In this document: in pieces, positions 17,854 to 25,828 of the stretch
Layout: the number at the start of each line of letters is the position of its first letter
Position numbering within the stretch: the stretch's first letter is position 1
Source: Pseudomaricurvus sp033283335
Lineage (GTDB): Bacteria; Pseudomonadota; Gammaproteobacteria; Pseudomonadales; Cellvibrionaceae
Reading direction: 5' to 3'
Length of the DNA: 64,000 nucleotides
Assembly (NCBI GenBank): GCA_033283335.1
Contig: JAWMQP010000005.1
Coordinates: 62,001-126,000 of the forward strand
Made by a program: the position numbers and the translations under genes
Notes under the pieces: model-generated
The model's database searches: none
Told to the model about the DNA's origin: nothing
The model's input: the letters and a program-made list of their open reading frames with translations, nothing else

Positions 17854-18321
17854 GTGCACACAGAGTTTAAACAGTTGGCCTATGTCACCAACGACTTTGA
17901 CCGAGCCGTTGCAGAACTGCGGCATATCCACCACATGGGCCCGTTTCGGGAACTGCGTCATCTGCACATGCCGACCCGGGAATCCCTGACCGCCGAAGCC
18001 CATTTCGGACTGGCCTTTAAAGCGGGTCTGCAATATGAGGTGATACAACCCCTGGCAGGTGATACGAGTATTTACTCTAGCCTGCTGGGGGATACGTCTG
18101 AATTTGTACTTCGCTTTCACCACATTGGTCATTACCTCAGTGATGAGAAAGACTACCAGCGGCATTTGTCGATACTAAACTCCCGCTGGCGATTACCCAT
18201 CAACGTGTCAGCCTTTGGTGGCTGTTACGCCTATGCCGATGCCCGAGCAACGCTCGGGCACTTTATCGAAATATTCTCGTTCCCCGTTGGGTCCGAAGCG
18301 ATCGCAGCGCCCCACTACTGA
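17854..18321 (+). CDS. VOC (glyoxalase/dioxygenase fold) family protein, GTG start
   Basis: 155 residues from GTG 17854. The first strand LAYVTNDFDRAVAELRHIHHMGPF, the middle RFHHIGHYLSDEKDYQRHL and the end CYAYADARATLGHFIEIFSF match the paired beta-alpha-beta-beta-beta modules of the vicinal-oxygen-chelate fold. Likely metal ligands are His and Glu at FHHIGH and GHFIEIF. VOC proteins include lyases, dioxygenases and isomerases; substrate cannot be read. Close spacing to the TonB receptor suggests co-expression. No leader, so cytoplasmic. Confidence 0.8.
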   Translation: MHTEFKQLAYVTNDFDRAVAELRHIHHMGPFRELRHLHMPTRESLTAEAHFGLAFKAGLQYEVIQPLAGDTSIYSSLLGDTSEFVLRFHHIGHYLSDEKDYQRHLSILNSRWRLPINVSAFGGCYAYADARATLGHFIEIFSFPVGSEAIAAPHY

Positions 18322-18373
18322 ACGGTGAAGGTATGCCTTACTCGCTAGAGACTGAATTACCTGATTACGTTAA

Positions 18374-19768
18374 TTACCTGATTACAATGAACAGCGATCC
18401 ACCGCGACGATTGACCTGCAGTAACACGGCGTTTTTATTAAGCGACAGTGCTTTGGCCAGAGTCTCTATGTCGTACACCCGACGCTTGTTGGCAGCCACA
18501 ACAATATCGCCCGGACGCAGGCCATTGTAAGCGGCACGTGAATTGGGAGACATCCCTGCCACGATCACGCCCTTGCCATCGGGGGTATTTTCAAACTGCA
18601 CGCCATCGAGCAATTCATGCAGAGGTCCGCCGCCTCCAGCCAGCTCTTCAGGTTCTGCGAGCCTGACGTTGATGCTCTTTTCCTGTTTGTCTCGCAATAT
18701 CGACAGGGTTACTTTTTCACCAATCGATCGCATAGAGAGATTGCTGCGCAGCTGGCCGGTGGATTTAGTTTTCTTACCGTCGACGGCGATAATCACATCA
18801 CCCGCTTGCAGGCCCGCGTCCTCGGCTGGAGAGTCCTCCATCACATTTGTCACCAGCACGCCGCCCTGACCCGGTTGTATGTCAAAGGCTTTGCGCAGAT
18901 CCGGTGTAATGTCCTGGATACCCACCCCCAGCTGACCGCGTTTCACTTCCCCGTGTTCAATAATTTGATCCATGCTGGCTTTGGCCATATTCGCCGGAAT
19001 GGCAAAACCAATCCCGACATTCCCGCCCGCCGGTGCAATAATCGCGGTGTTGATACCCACTAATTCGCCAGCCAGATTGACCAGGGCACCGCCAGAGTTG
19101 CCCGGGTTAATGGAGGCGTCGGTCTGGATAAAGTTTTCATAACCTTCGATACCCAGGCCACTGCGTCCCAGCGCACTGACCACACCGGTGGTGACTGTTT
19201 GACCGAGGCCAAAGGGGTTGCCAATGGCGACCACAAAGTCACCCACTTCTAATTCGTCAGAATTGGAAATATTGACCTCGACCAGATCCTTAGCCTTGAT
19301 TTTCAGGATAGCGATATCCAAATCCGCATCCTCTCCCAGCACTTGCGCCTCATAGGTGCGCCCATCCGTCAGAGACACCTGCACTTCATCGGCACCTTTA
19401 ATAACATGGTAGTTGGTCATGACAATGCCATCGCTGGCATCCACTACCACGCCCGAGCCAGCACTCTGCTGGCGCTTGCGCGGTTGACGATCCTGTTGCT
19501 GCTGATCCGGGATATTAAAAAAGTGCCTGAAAAACGGATCATTCAGCAGGGGGTTGTAGGTGTATTGCTGAGTGGAAAACGTCGATATATTCACCACCGC
19601 CGGATGCACCTGTTTAATCATCGGCGCTAACGATGGAAAAGGTTTTCCATCGGCGGTTATGCCTGGCAAAGCGGCATGAGCCTGCCCAACCAGCAGCAAC
19701 ATCAACACAAAGAAAGGCGCAATGCTTTTATGCAGCACTCTTGTATGCGGCACTCTTGTATGCGGCAT
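18374..19768 (-). CDS. DegP/DegQ/MucD-type periplasmic serine protease
   Basis: 464 residues. A signal peptide (to about residue 32, AHA) is followed by the trypsin-like domain with the triad His121 (TNYHVIKGADEV), Asp151 (DADLDIAILKI) and Ser225 (NPGNSGGALVN), then two PDZ domains (about 265-360 and 375-460). This layout is that of HtrA-family proteases that degrade or refold misfolded envelope proteins. A Q-linker loop rich in Gln and Arg (about 88-102) resembles the LA loop. GGAGG precedes the ATG. The N-terminus has a tandem duplication (PHTRVPHTRV) from a 15-bp DNA repeat. It converges with the VOC gene. Which of DegP, DegQ or MucD it equals cannot be settled here. Confidence 0.95.
   Translation of the reverse strand: MPHTRVPHTRVLHKSIAPFFVLMLLLVGQAHAALPGITADGKPFPSLAPMIKQVHPAVVNISTFSTQQYTYNPLLNDPFFRHFFNIPDQQQQDRQPRKRQQSAGSGVVVDASDGIVMTNYHVIKGADEVQVSLTDGRTYEAQVLGEDADLDIAILKIKAKDLVEVNISNSDELEVGDFVVAIGNPFGLGQTVTTGVVSALGRSGLGIEGYENFIQTDASINPGNSGGALVNLAGELVGINTAIIAPAGGNVGIGFAIPANMAKASMDQIIEHGEVKRGQLGVGIQDITPDLRKAFDIQPGQGGVLVTNVMEDSPAEDAGLQAGDVIIAVDGKKTKSTGQLRSNLSMRSIGEKVTLSILRDKQEKSINVRLAEPEELAGGGGPLHELLDGVQFENTPDGKGVIVAGMSPNSRAAYNGLRPGDIVVAANKRRVYDIETLAKALSLNKNAVLLQVNRRGGSLFIVIR
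19735..19764. repeat. 15-bp tandem repeat x2 at the protease start
   Basis: GCACTCTTGTATGCG occurs at 19735-19749 and 19750-19764, with a partial third copy running into the start codon. It is in frame and duplicates five residues at the N-terminus of the HtrA-type protein. Confidence 0.85.
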
Positions 19769-19876
19769 TGTTGTTATCCTCCAATTCCTTCTAACTCAAA
19801 ACTGCAGTAACAATTGGTGGGGGCTTTAACCCACCCGTCATTAGATGGGTGTTTTTATTAATAGTTCAAGCGGCAT

Positions 19877-19904
19877 AAAAAAGGCGGCATGGGTATGCCG
19901 CCTT
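19877..19904 (-). terminator. Rho-independent terminator of katG
   Basis: A perfect 10-bp inverted repeat (AAGGCGGCAT, loop GGGT, ATGCCGCCTT) lies 36 bp after the katG stop. On the minus strand it is followed by a run of six T. Confidence 0.9.
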
Positions 19905-19939
19905 GAAGAGTGTGCACATTGTGCCAGTGAAGCGATGTC

Positions 19940-22132
19940 TCAAAGATCAAATCGATCCTGCGACATCACTTGGCTCCAGGCATTAATGAAATCTTCAATA
20001 AACACTTTTTCGCCATCTTCAGAGGCATAGGCTTCGGCCACGGCCCTCAATTCAGAGTTTGCTCCGAACACCAGATCCACCGAAGTGGCTGTCCACTTCT
20101 TGCTGCCACTTTTCCGGTCAAAGCCTTCGTACACCCCTTTGCTGCTGGCTGGCTTCCATTCGGTTGACATATCGAGCAGGTTGACGAAGAAGTCATTGCT
20201 CAGCTGCCCCGGCTTGTCAGTTAACACGCCGTGTTTGGAGCCCCCGGCATTGGCTCCAAGTGCCCGCATCCCCCCCACCAAGGCGGTCATTTCCGGCACA
20301 GTCAACGCCAGTAAATCGGCCTTTTCAACCAACATTTCCTTCGGCGAATAATAAGCGCCGTCGGCGTAATAGTTGCGGAAGCCATCCGCTTTCGGCTCCA
20401 GTACATCGAAGGCAGCGGCATCAGTCATGTCCGCCGAAGCATCACCCCGACCCGAGGTAAACGGCACGCTGACCTTGTGACCGGCGTCCTTGGCCGCCTT
20501 TTCAATCGCGGCCGCACCACCCAACACAATCATATCGGCCATCGAGATTTTGCTGCCGGAATCCTTGCGGACCTTTTCCAGTGTGCTCAGCACTTTGGAC
20601 AATTCCTGCGGGTCGTTGGCAGGCCAGTCTTTCTGAGGAGCCAAACGAATACGAGCTCCGTTGGCACCGCCCCGCATGTCGGAATAGCGCCAGGTGGATG
20701 CAGAAGCCCAGGCGGTTCTGACCAGCTGGGGTACCGTCAGACCGGACTTGAGAATTTTCGCTTTGAGCTTTTCGGCCTCCCGCTCGCTGATGGTGTCGCC
20801 TTTCGGTACCGGGTCTTGCCAGATAAAGGTTTCTTTAGGCACTTCGCTGCCGAGATAGCGGGCAGTGGGCCCCAGATCGCGGTGCGTCAGTTTGAACCAG
20901 GCTTTGGCAAAGGCCTTGTCAAACTCTTTGGGATTGTCCTTGAAGCGTTCCGCGATTTTGCGAAAGCCTGGATCCTCTTTCAACGCCAGATCCGTGGTCA
21001 GCATGATCGGCGGATTGCGCTTACCTTTCACGTGGGCATCGGGCACACTGCTGTGCGCGGACTCATCGGTGGGCACCCACACGGTGCCACCACCGGGGGA
21101 TTCGTGTTTTTTCCAGTCAAACCGGAACAGGTTGTCGAGATAGAGAATGGACCATGCAGTGGGTGTCTGGGTCCAGGCACCTTCCAAGCCACTGGTCATG
21201 GTGTCTTCGGAGTGCCCCTTGCCACACTTGTTTTTCCAGCCAAATCCCTGTTGTTCGATGGGCGCCGCACCGGGTTCCGGTCCAATACAATCGGGTTTAC
21301 TGCCGCCGTGCACCTTACCCAGGGTGTGACCACCGGCGATCAGGGCCACGGTCTCTTCATCGTTCATCGCCATGCGGGAGAAGGACTTGCGAATGTCTTC
21401 GGCCGCCATTTTAGGGTCCAGGTTGCCGTTGCGCCCTTCCGGGTTCACATAGATCAACCCCATATGCAGGGCCGCCAGCGGTTTCTCCAGAGTACCGTCC
21501 TTGTCAAAGCGCTTGTCGTTGCCCAGCATCTCCGACTCGGGTCCCCAGTACACCAGATCCGGTTCCCAATCATCCACTCGACCGCCGGCAAAGCCCAGGG
21601 TTTCGAAGCCCATGGATTCCAGCGCCACATTGCCGGCCAGAATCATCAAATCCGCCCAGGACACATTGCGCCCGTACTTCTGTTTCACCGGCCACAGCAG
21701 ACGCCGCGCCTTGTCGAGGCTGACATTGTCCGGCCAGCTGCCCAGCGGTTCGAAGCGTTGCTGGCCACCATCGGCACCACCGCGACCATCGTGGATGCGG
21801 TAAGTCCCCGCGCTGTGCCAGGCCATGCGAATCATCAGGCCACCGTAGTGGCCCCAATCCGCCGGCCACCAGTCCTGGGACGTGGTCAGGGTTTTCTCGA
21901 TGTCAGCTTTCAAGGCCTTCAAGTCGACACTGGCAAAGGCTTTGGCGTAATCGAAATCGTCGCTGTAAGGGCTGGAACGTTTATCGTTGTCACGCAGCGG
22001 CCCCAGATCCAATTGCTCAGGCCACCAGAAGCTGTTGGGTTTGGCCTTGCCGCTGAACATATTCTCCGAGTGTACCGCGGGTGCTGTGGCAAGAGCGATT
22101 GCAGCAACCAGGGGTAAGGTTCGCTTAAGCAT
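19940..22132 (-). CDS. katG: Catalase-peroxidase KatG with a signal peptide
   Basis: 730 residues. Heme enzyme that splits H2O2 (catalase) and oxidises small donors (peroxidase). Distal site Arg102-Trp105-His106 (IRMAWHSAGTYR), proximal His269 (GGHTLGK). The Met-Tyr-Trp adduct partners are Trp105, Tyr228 (HMGLIYVNPEG) and Met254 (SRMAMND). The typical second, heme-free domain follows (about 420-730). Unlike cytosolic KatG it starts with a clear Sec-type leader (MLKRTLPLVAAIALATAPAVHS, cleavage about residue 22), so it should be periplasmic like KatP/KatG2 types. AAGGAG precedes the ATG. The 259-bp upstream region holds a large inverted repeat. An oxyR gene lies 29 kb away. Confidence 0.97.
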   Translation of the reverse strand: MLKRTLPLVAAIALATAPAVHSENMFSGKAKPNSFWWPEQLDLGPLRDNDKRSSPYSDDFDYAKAFASVDLKALKADIEKTLTTSQDWWPADWGHYGGLMIRMAWHSAGTYRIHDGRGGADGGQQRFEPLGSWPDNVSLDKARRLLWPVKQKYGRNVSWADLMILAGNVALESMGFETLGFAGGRVDDWEPDLVYWGPESEMLGNDKRFDKDGTLEKPLAALHMGLIYVNPEGRNGNLDPKMAAEDIRKSFSRMAMNDEETVALIAGGHTLGKVHGGSKPDCIGPEPGAAPIEQQGFGWKNKCGKGHSEDTMTSGLEGAWTQTPTAWSILYLDNLFRFDWKKHESPGGGTVWVPTDESAHSSVPDAHVKGKRNPPIMLTTDLALKEDPGFRKIAERFKDNPKEFDKAFAKAWFKLTHRDLGPTARYLGSEVPKETFIWQDPVPKGDTISEREAEKLKAKILKSGLTVPQLVRTAWASASTWRYSDMRGGANGARIRLAPQKDWPANDPQELSKVLSTLEKVRKDSGSKISMADMIVLGGAAAIEKAAKDAGHKVSVPFTSGRGDASADMTDAAAFDVLEPKADGFRNYYADGAYYSPKEMLVEKADLLALTVPEMTALVGGMRALGANAGGSKHGVLTDKPGQLSNDFFVNLLDMSTEWKPASSKGVYEGFDRKSGSKKWTATSVDLVFGANSELRAVAEAYASEDGEKVFIEDFINAWSQVMSQDRFDL

Positions 22133-22285
22133 TGTTATTCTCCTTGAACAAAATGGCTGGCGTCGGTGTTGTTGTCATTGTTGTTATTGATATACCCATA
22201 CTAGACCACGATAGATTTTATAGGCGATAAAACACCCACAGGCATCATTGAAAGCTTCTATGGTTTAGATGTCGCCAAACTATGA

Positions 22286-22317
22286 ATTCCCAATTGCTTT
22301 AATAGCCAATTGGGAAT
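22286..22317. repeat. 11-bp inverted repeat between katG and the flavin monooxygenase gene
   Basis: ATTCCCAATTG (22286-22296) pairs perfectly with CAATTGGGAAT (22307-22317). It lies 75 bp past the monooxygenase stop and about 155 bp before the katG start. Without a T tract it could be a terminator of the first gene or an operator for katG. Confidence 0.6.
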
Positions 22318-22391
22318 AGTTCGATTTGTTATAGGGAGAGGGAATGAGAAGGTTTTCGCAAGAAAAATAAGAAAAAAGCTGATACCCGTGA

Positions 22392-23375
22392 CTAGGCCTC
22401 TATGGCGTTGCGAATAAGCTCAAAAGAGCGGAACCGTTTTACCGGATCAAACATATCCGACACCACCATGATTTCATCGGCCCGGGTGCGCTCGAGCAAC
22501 TGCTCAATGCCTGCCTTGATGGTTGCCGGGCCGCCGATGACGCTGCATTCCAGCATTTGCGAGGCCTGGGCTTTTTCCATCGGGCTCCAGTAGTCATCGA
22601 TATAGTCGATGGGGGGCAACATCAGATTGCGCTGCCCGCGCACCAGGTTGGCAAATGACATCTGCTGCGAGGTGGCCAGATAGCGTGCTTCAGCATCACT
22701 TTCTGCCGCGATCACATTGGCACCGATCAGGACATAGGGTTCAGACAACTGCTCAGAGGGTTTAAACCGTTCGCGGTAGATACGCACCGCCATGTCCAGT
22801 GCCTGAGGCGCGAAGTGGGAGGCAAAACCGTAAGGTAAGCCCAGCTCCGCCGCCAGTTGCGCGCCAAACAGACTGGACCCCAGAATCCACAGCGGTACCT
22901 GGGTATTGGAACCGGGTACCGCTTCGATTTTCTGGCCGGGCTGTACCGGTCCCAGATAGCCTTGCAGCTCCATCACATCCTGAGGGAAGCGATCAGCACG
23001 GGCTGGATCCCGGCGCAGGGCTCTCAAGGTCATGGGATCGGTACCCGGAGCCCGACCCAAGCCCAGGTCAATGCGGCCCGGATACAGCGTAGCCAGAGTG
23101 CCAAACTGCTCGGCAATGATATAAGGCGCATGGTTAGGCAACATAACGCCGCCAGCACCAACACGAATTGAAGACGTGCCTGCAGCTATGTGCTGAATCA
23201 CCAGCGAGGTGGCGGCAGTGGTGACGCCCGACATGTTGTGGTGTTCCGCCACCCAGAAACGTTGATACCCCAGGGCCTCTGCGTGTCGGGCCAGTTCTCT
23301 GGCCTCGTCGAGCGCTGCACGGCGATCCGAACCTTCGCGTACGCGCCCCAATTCAAGGATGGATAGTTGTGTCAT
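22392..23375 (-). CDS. LLM-class flavin monooxygenase (luciferase-like, YhbW/MsnO8 group)
   Basis: 327 residues, a TIM-barrel of the bacterial-luciferase superfamily. Typical blocks are LSILELGRVREGSDRRAALDEARELARHAEALGYQRFWVAEHHNM, VGAGGVMLPNHAPYIIAEQFGTLATLYPGRIDLGLGRAPG and the late GGPATIKAGIEQLLERTRADEIMVVSDMFDP. The group 1 members use reduced FMN on unknown substrates. Alone, with an AGG site before ATG. Substrate cannot be inferred. Confidence 0.92.
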   Translation of the reverse strand: MTQLSILELGRVREGSDRRAALDEARELARHAEALGYQRFWVAEHHNMSGVTTAATSLVIQHIAAGTSSIRVGAGGVMLPNHAPYIIAEQFGTLATLYPGRIDLGLGRAPGTDPMTLRALRRDPARADRFPQDVMELQGYLGPVQPGQKIEAVPGSNTQVPLWILGSSLFGAQLAAELGLPYGFASHFAPQALDMAVRIYRERFKPSEQLSEPYVLIGANVIAAESDAEARYLATSQQMSFANLVRGQRNLMLPPIDYIDDYWSPMEKAQASQMLECSVIGGPATIKAGIEQLLERTRADEIMVVSDMFDPVKRFRSFELIRNAIEA

Positions 23376-23448
23376 CGAAGCCTGCCAGTAGGTTTTTCTG
23401 ATTCATTTCTAAATAACCGCATAGTAACAGAAGTGGGGAATTGACCCC

Positions 23449-24540
23449 TTATTCGGGGACAATCCTGAGAATGCCGTTATCGTCGGTGGCAACGTACAAA
23501 AAGCCATCAGGTCCTTCGCGGACATTGCGTACACGACCAATATCGCGGAACAGAATTTTTGTGGAGGTGATGCGATCACCGGCGACTTCACAGAACACCA
23601 GGTAATTGAACTTGAGAGACCCCACCAGCAAGTCACCCCGCCACTGCGGGTAACGTTGACTGGTGATAAAGGTCATGCCGGAAGGGGCGATAGAGGGGTC
23701 CCAATAGTGCACCGGCGACTCAAACCCTGCACGCTCCTGTGCTTCAGCGAATTCAGTGCCACTGTAATTGACACCGTAGCTCAAAATCGGCCAGCCGTAA
23801 TTGGCACCGGCTTTGATGACATTGATCTCATCCCCACCGCGAGGGCCGTGTTCGTGAATCCAGATATCGCCACTCAGGGGATGCATGGCCATACCCTGCG
23901 GGTTGCGGTGCCCCAGCGAATAGATCGCCTTAAGGGCGTTCGGATCAGCGACAAAGGGATTGTCAGGGGGTATCTCGCCGTTGTCGGTGAGACGGTAGAT
24001 TTTACCGCCATCGCGGCTCAGATCCTGGGGATTGTTATCCCGGTCGCCGCGATCCCCAATGGAAAAGTACAACAGGCCATCGCGATCGAAGGCGAGTCGA
24101 CTGCCGTAATGGCGACCACTGCGGGTATTCGGTGTTGCTTTGTAAAGCAGCTGCTGGTCGATTAACCGGTTGCCGTCCAGACGGGCTCGCATAATCGCAG
24201 TATGACTGCCCTTGCCCTTACCCGCTGGACTGGCATAGGACAGGTACAGCCAGCCATTAGCCTCATAGTCTGGGTGCAAGGCCAGGTCCAGCAACCCTCC
24301 TTGTCCATTGACGTGCACCTCCGGCACCTCGTCAACCAGGCTTTGCTGACCGTCTGGCGTAATACGATGCAGCTGACCATCACGGCTGCTGACCAGCATA
24401 TCGCCGTTGTCCAGCCATACCATCCCCCAGGGAATATCGATATCGCTGACAACGGTCTCCAACCGATACCCGTCCTCCGCCAGGCAGTTAACAGAGACAA
24501 CCATTGCCAGACAAAACCTGCGAATCATGTTGATGTGCAT
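23449..24540 (-). CDS. PQQ-dependent soluble sugar (aldose) dehydrogenase
   Basis: 363 residues from ATG 24540, chosen because GAGGGATG precedes it and a leader follows (to about residue 20, VNCLA). The open frame extends upstream to 24603. It is a six-bladed propeller: IPWGMVWLDNGDMLVSSRDGQL, GQGGLLDLALHPDYEANGWLYLSY, LYFSIGDRGDRDNNPQDLSRDGGKIYRL, HRNPQGMAMHPLSGDIWIHEHGPRGGDEINVIKAGANYGWP. His, Arg and Asp of these blocks are the PQQ and catalytic residues in the GDH-B/YliI family. Acts in the periplasm on sugars or aldoses, passing electrons onward. No PQQ synthesis genes in view, so cofactor source unknown. Confidence 0.93.
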   Translation of the reverse strand: MHINMIRRFCLAMVVSVNCLAEDGYRLETVVSDIDIPWGMVWLDNGDMLVSSRDGQLHRITPDGQQSLVDEVPEVHVNGQGGLLDLALHPDYEANGWLYLSYASPAGKGKGSHTAIMRARLDGNRLIDQQLLYKATPNTRSGRHYGSRLAFDRDGLLYFSIGDRGDRDNNPQDLSRDGGKIYRLTDNGEIPPDNPFVADPNALKAIYSLGHRNPQGMAMHPLSGDIWIHEHGPRGGDEINVIKAGANYGWPILSYGVNYSGTEFAEAQERAGFESPVHYWDPSIAPSGMTFITSQRYPQWRGDLLVGSLKFNYLVFCEVAGDRITSTKILFRDIGRVRNVREGPDGFLYVATDDNGILRIVPE

Positions 24541-24669
24541 TACAGCATCCCTCACCCAGACATTGTGACTACATGCTAACAAATCCCCCACTGGCAAAAC
24601 CATGGCCAGGGTTTGGGACTATAGTTACTACACACGACAATCTGTTCCCACGTTACAGCGGAAAATCAC

Positions 24670-25215
24670 ATGTGTGACATCGACATTATGGCTGGCGACA
24701 TTACCACGCTGCACATTGACGCGATTGTGTGTCCAGCGCATAAATACCTGTCTCGCGGCCAGGGCCTGTCAGCGCAAATTCACGATCAGGCGGGCATCGC
24801 TCTGGACAGTGAGTGTGACCTGGTAAAGAGTTGTCGCGTTGGTGAAGCGCGCCTGACACATGCGGGCGAATTGCCCGCCCGCTTTATCATTCATACCGTC
24901 ACACCCCAATGGAGCAGCGGCGATCAGTGGGGCGTACAAGCCATTCAACAGTTGCGCCAGTGCTATCAGAGTGTGTTGGAATTGGCGCGTAAGAATCGGA
25001 TTGAGCGCCTGGCGTTTCCTGCCTTGGGCGCCGGCTGCAACCGTTTCCCTCACTCCATCGCCGCCAGTGTCGGGTTGGATGTGCTGCTCCACCAGCGCCA
25101 GGACTTCCAGCGCTTGCTGATCTGCCTGCGTTCTGACAGCGCCCGACGCGAGTGGCAGGACACCCTCAATAACCTCCAGCAACAACGCGCCCGGGTTTGT
25201 TTGCCCGCCGGTTAA
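24670..25215 (+). CDS. Macro-domain protein with a divergent active site
   Basis: 181 residues. The fold is indicated by the opening IDIMAGDITTLHIDAIVCPAH, LVKSCRVGEARLTHAGELPARFIIHTVTP and IERLAFPALGAGCNRFPHSIAASVGLDVLL, the order found in macro domains that bind ADP-ribose and remove acetyl or ADP-ribosyl groups. The usual NAAN-S-L-GGGGV-GAIH run is replaced by CPAHKYLSRGQGLSAQIH: both Asn and most glycines of the first loop are lost, while the final loop (ALGAGCNRFP, normally GTGxxG) is partly kept. It may bind rather than cleave ADP-ribose, or be a distinct subgroup. Stands between the PQQ enzyme and the molybdoenzyme pair. Confidence 0.8.
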   Translation: MCDIDIMAGDITTLHIDAIVCPAHKYLSRGQGLSAQIHDQAGIALDSECDLVKSCRVGEARLTHAGELPARFIIHTVTPQWSSGDQWGVQAIQQLRQCYQSVLELARKNRIERLAFPALGAGCNRFPHSIAASVGLDVLLHQRQDFQRLLICLRSDSARREWQDTLNNLQQQRARVCLPAG

Positions 25216-25303
25216 CTTGCTAAAGCGACAAGTTGAATATATCGTCGGCTTAATCTTACTCCTCACCCTCACTCTCTGAGTTACCTGCATTAGGAGAGCA
25301 AAC

Positions 25304-25828
25304 ATGATTCAGTTAACTATCAATGGTGAAAGCCACCGTTTCGACGGCGATCCGGAGATGCCGCTGCTGTGGTATCTGCGCGATGAACTCAACCTGACGG
25401 GCACCAAATTCGGTTGCGGTATGGCCCAGTGTGGCGCTTGCACCGTGCACTTTAATGGCGAGGCTCAGCGCAGCTGTGTGTTGCCCATGTCCGCCCTCGA
25501 AGGTGCCACCGTCACCACCATTGAAGGACTGAGCCAAGACGGCGACCATCCTCTGCAACAGGCCTGGGTTGAACATCAGGTGCCGCAGTGCGGTTTTTGC
25601 CAGCCGGGACAAATTATGCAAGCGGCCCACCTGCTGGCCAGCAACCCTTCTCCCAGTGATGACGACATTGTGCAGTCCATGGCCGGCAATATCTGTCGCT
25701 GCGGGACCTACCCGCGCATTTTTGCCGCAATTAAATCCCAGGTCAGCGGCAAGCACGGCGTAACCCTGGTGGAACCTGACAGCGCTCCGACACCCGCAAC
25801 ATCGCGACGAGGAGGGCAACCGGCATGA
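25304..25828 (+). CDS. iorA: Isoquinoline 1-oxidoreductase-type alpha subunit (two [2Fe-2S] clusters)
   Basis: 174 residues. The plant-type ferredoxin cluster site is CGMAQCGACTVHFNGEAQRSC (residues about 41-62), and the second helical cluster site is CGFCQPGQ with CRCGTYPR (about 101-142). This is the small iron-sulfur subunit of the xanthine-oxidase superfamily; it passes electrons from the molybdenum cofactor. Start has TAGGAGAGC. It overlaps the next gene by 4 bp and has a C-terminal tail (about 150-174) rich in Pro, Ser and Thr that the minimal family lacks. Confidence 0.92.
   Translation: MIQLTINGESHRFDGDPEMPLLWYLRDELNLTGTKFGCGMAQCGACTVHFNGEAQRSCVLPMSALEGATVTTIEGLSQDGDHPLQQAWVEHQVPQCGFCQPGQIMQAAHLLASNPSPSDDDIVQSMAGNICRCGTYPRIFAAIKSQVSGKHGVTLVEPDSAPTPATSRRGGQPA

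Noticed and set aside
19832..19859. CACCC/GGGTG hairpin followed by TTTTTATT on the plus strand
   Set aside because: Stem is only 5 bp with a 10-base loop and no plus-strand gene ends near enough; called too weak.
20477..22117. A 546-residue open frame on the plus strand
   Set aside because: It lies antisense to katG, whose whole active-site pattern is clear; it has no ribosome site and reads as the complement of high-GC codons.
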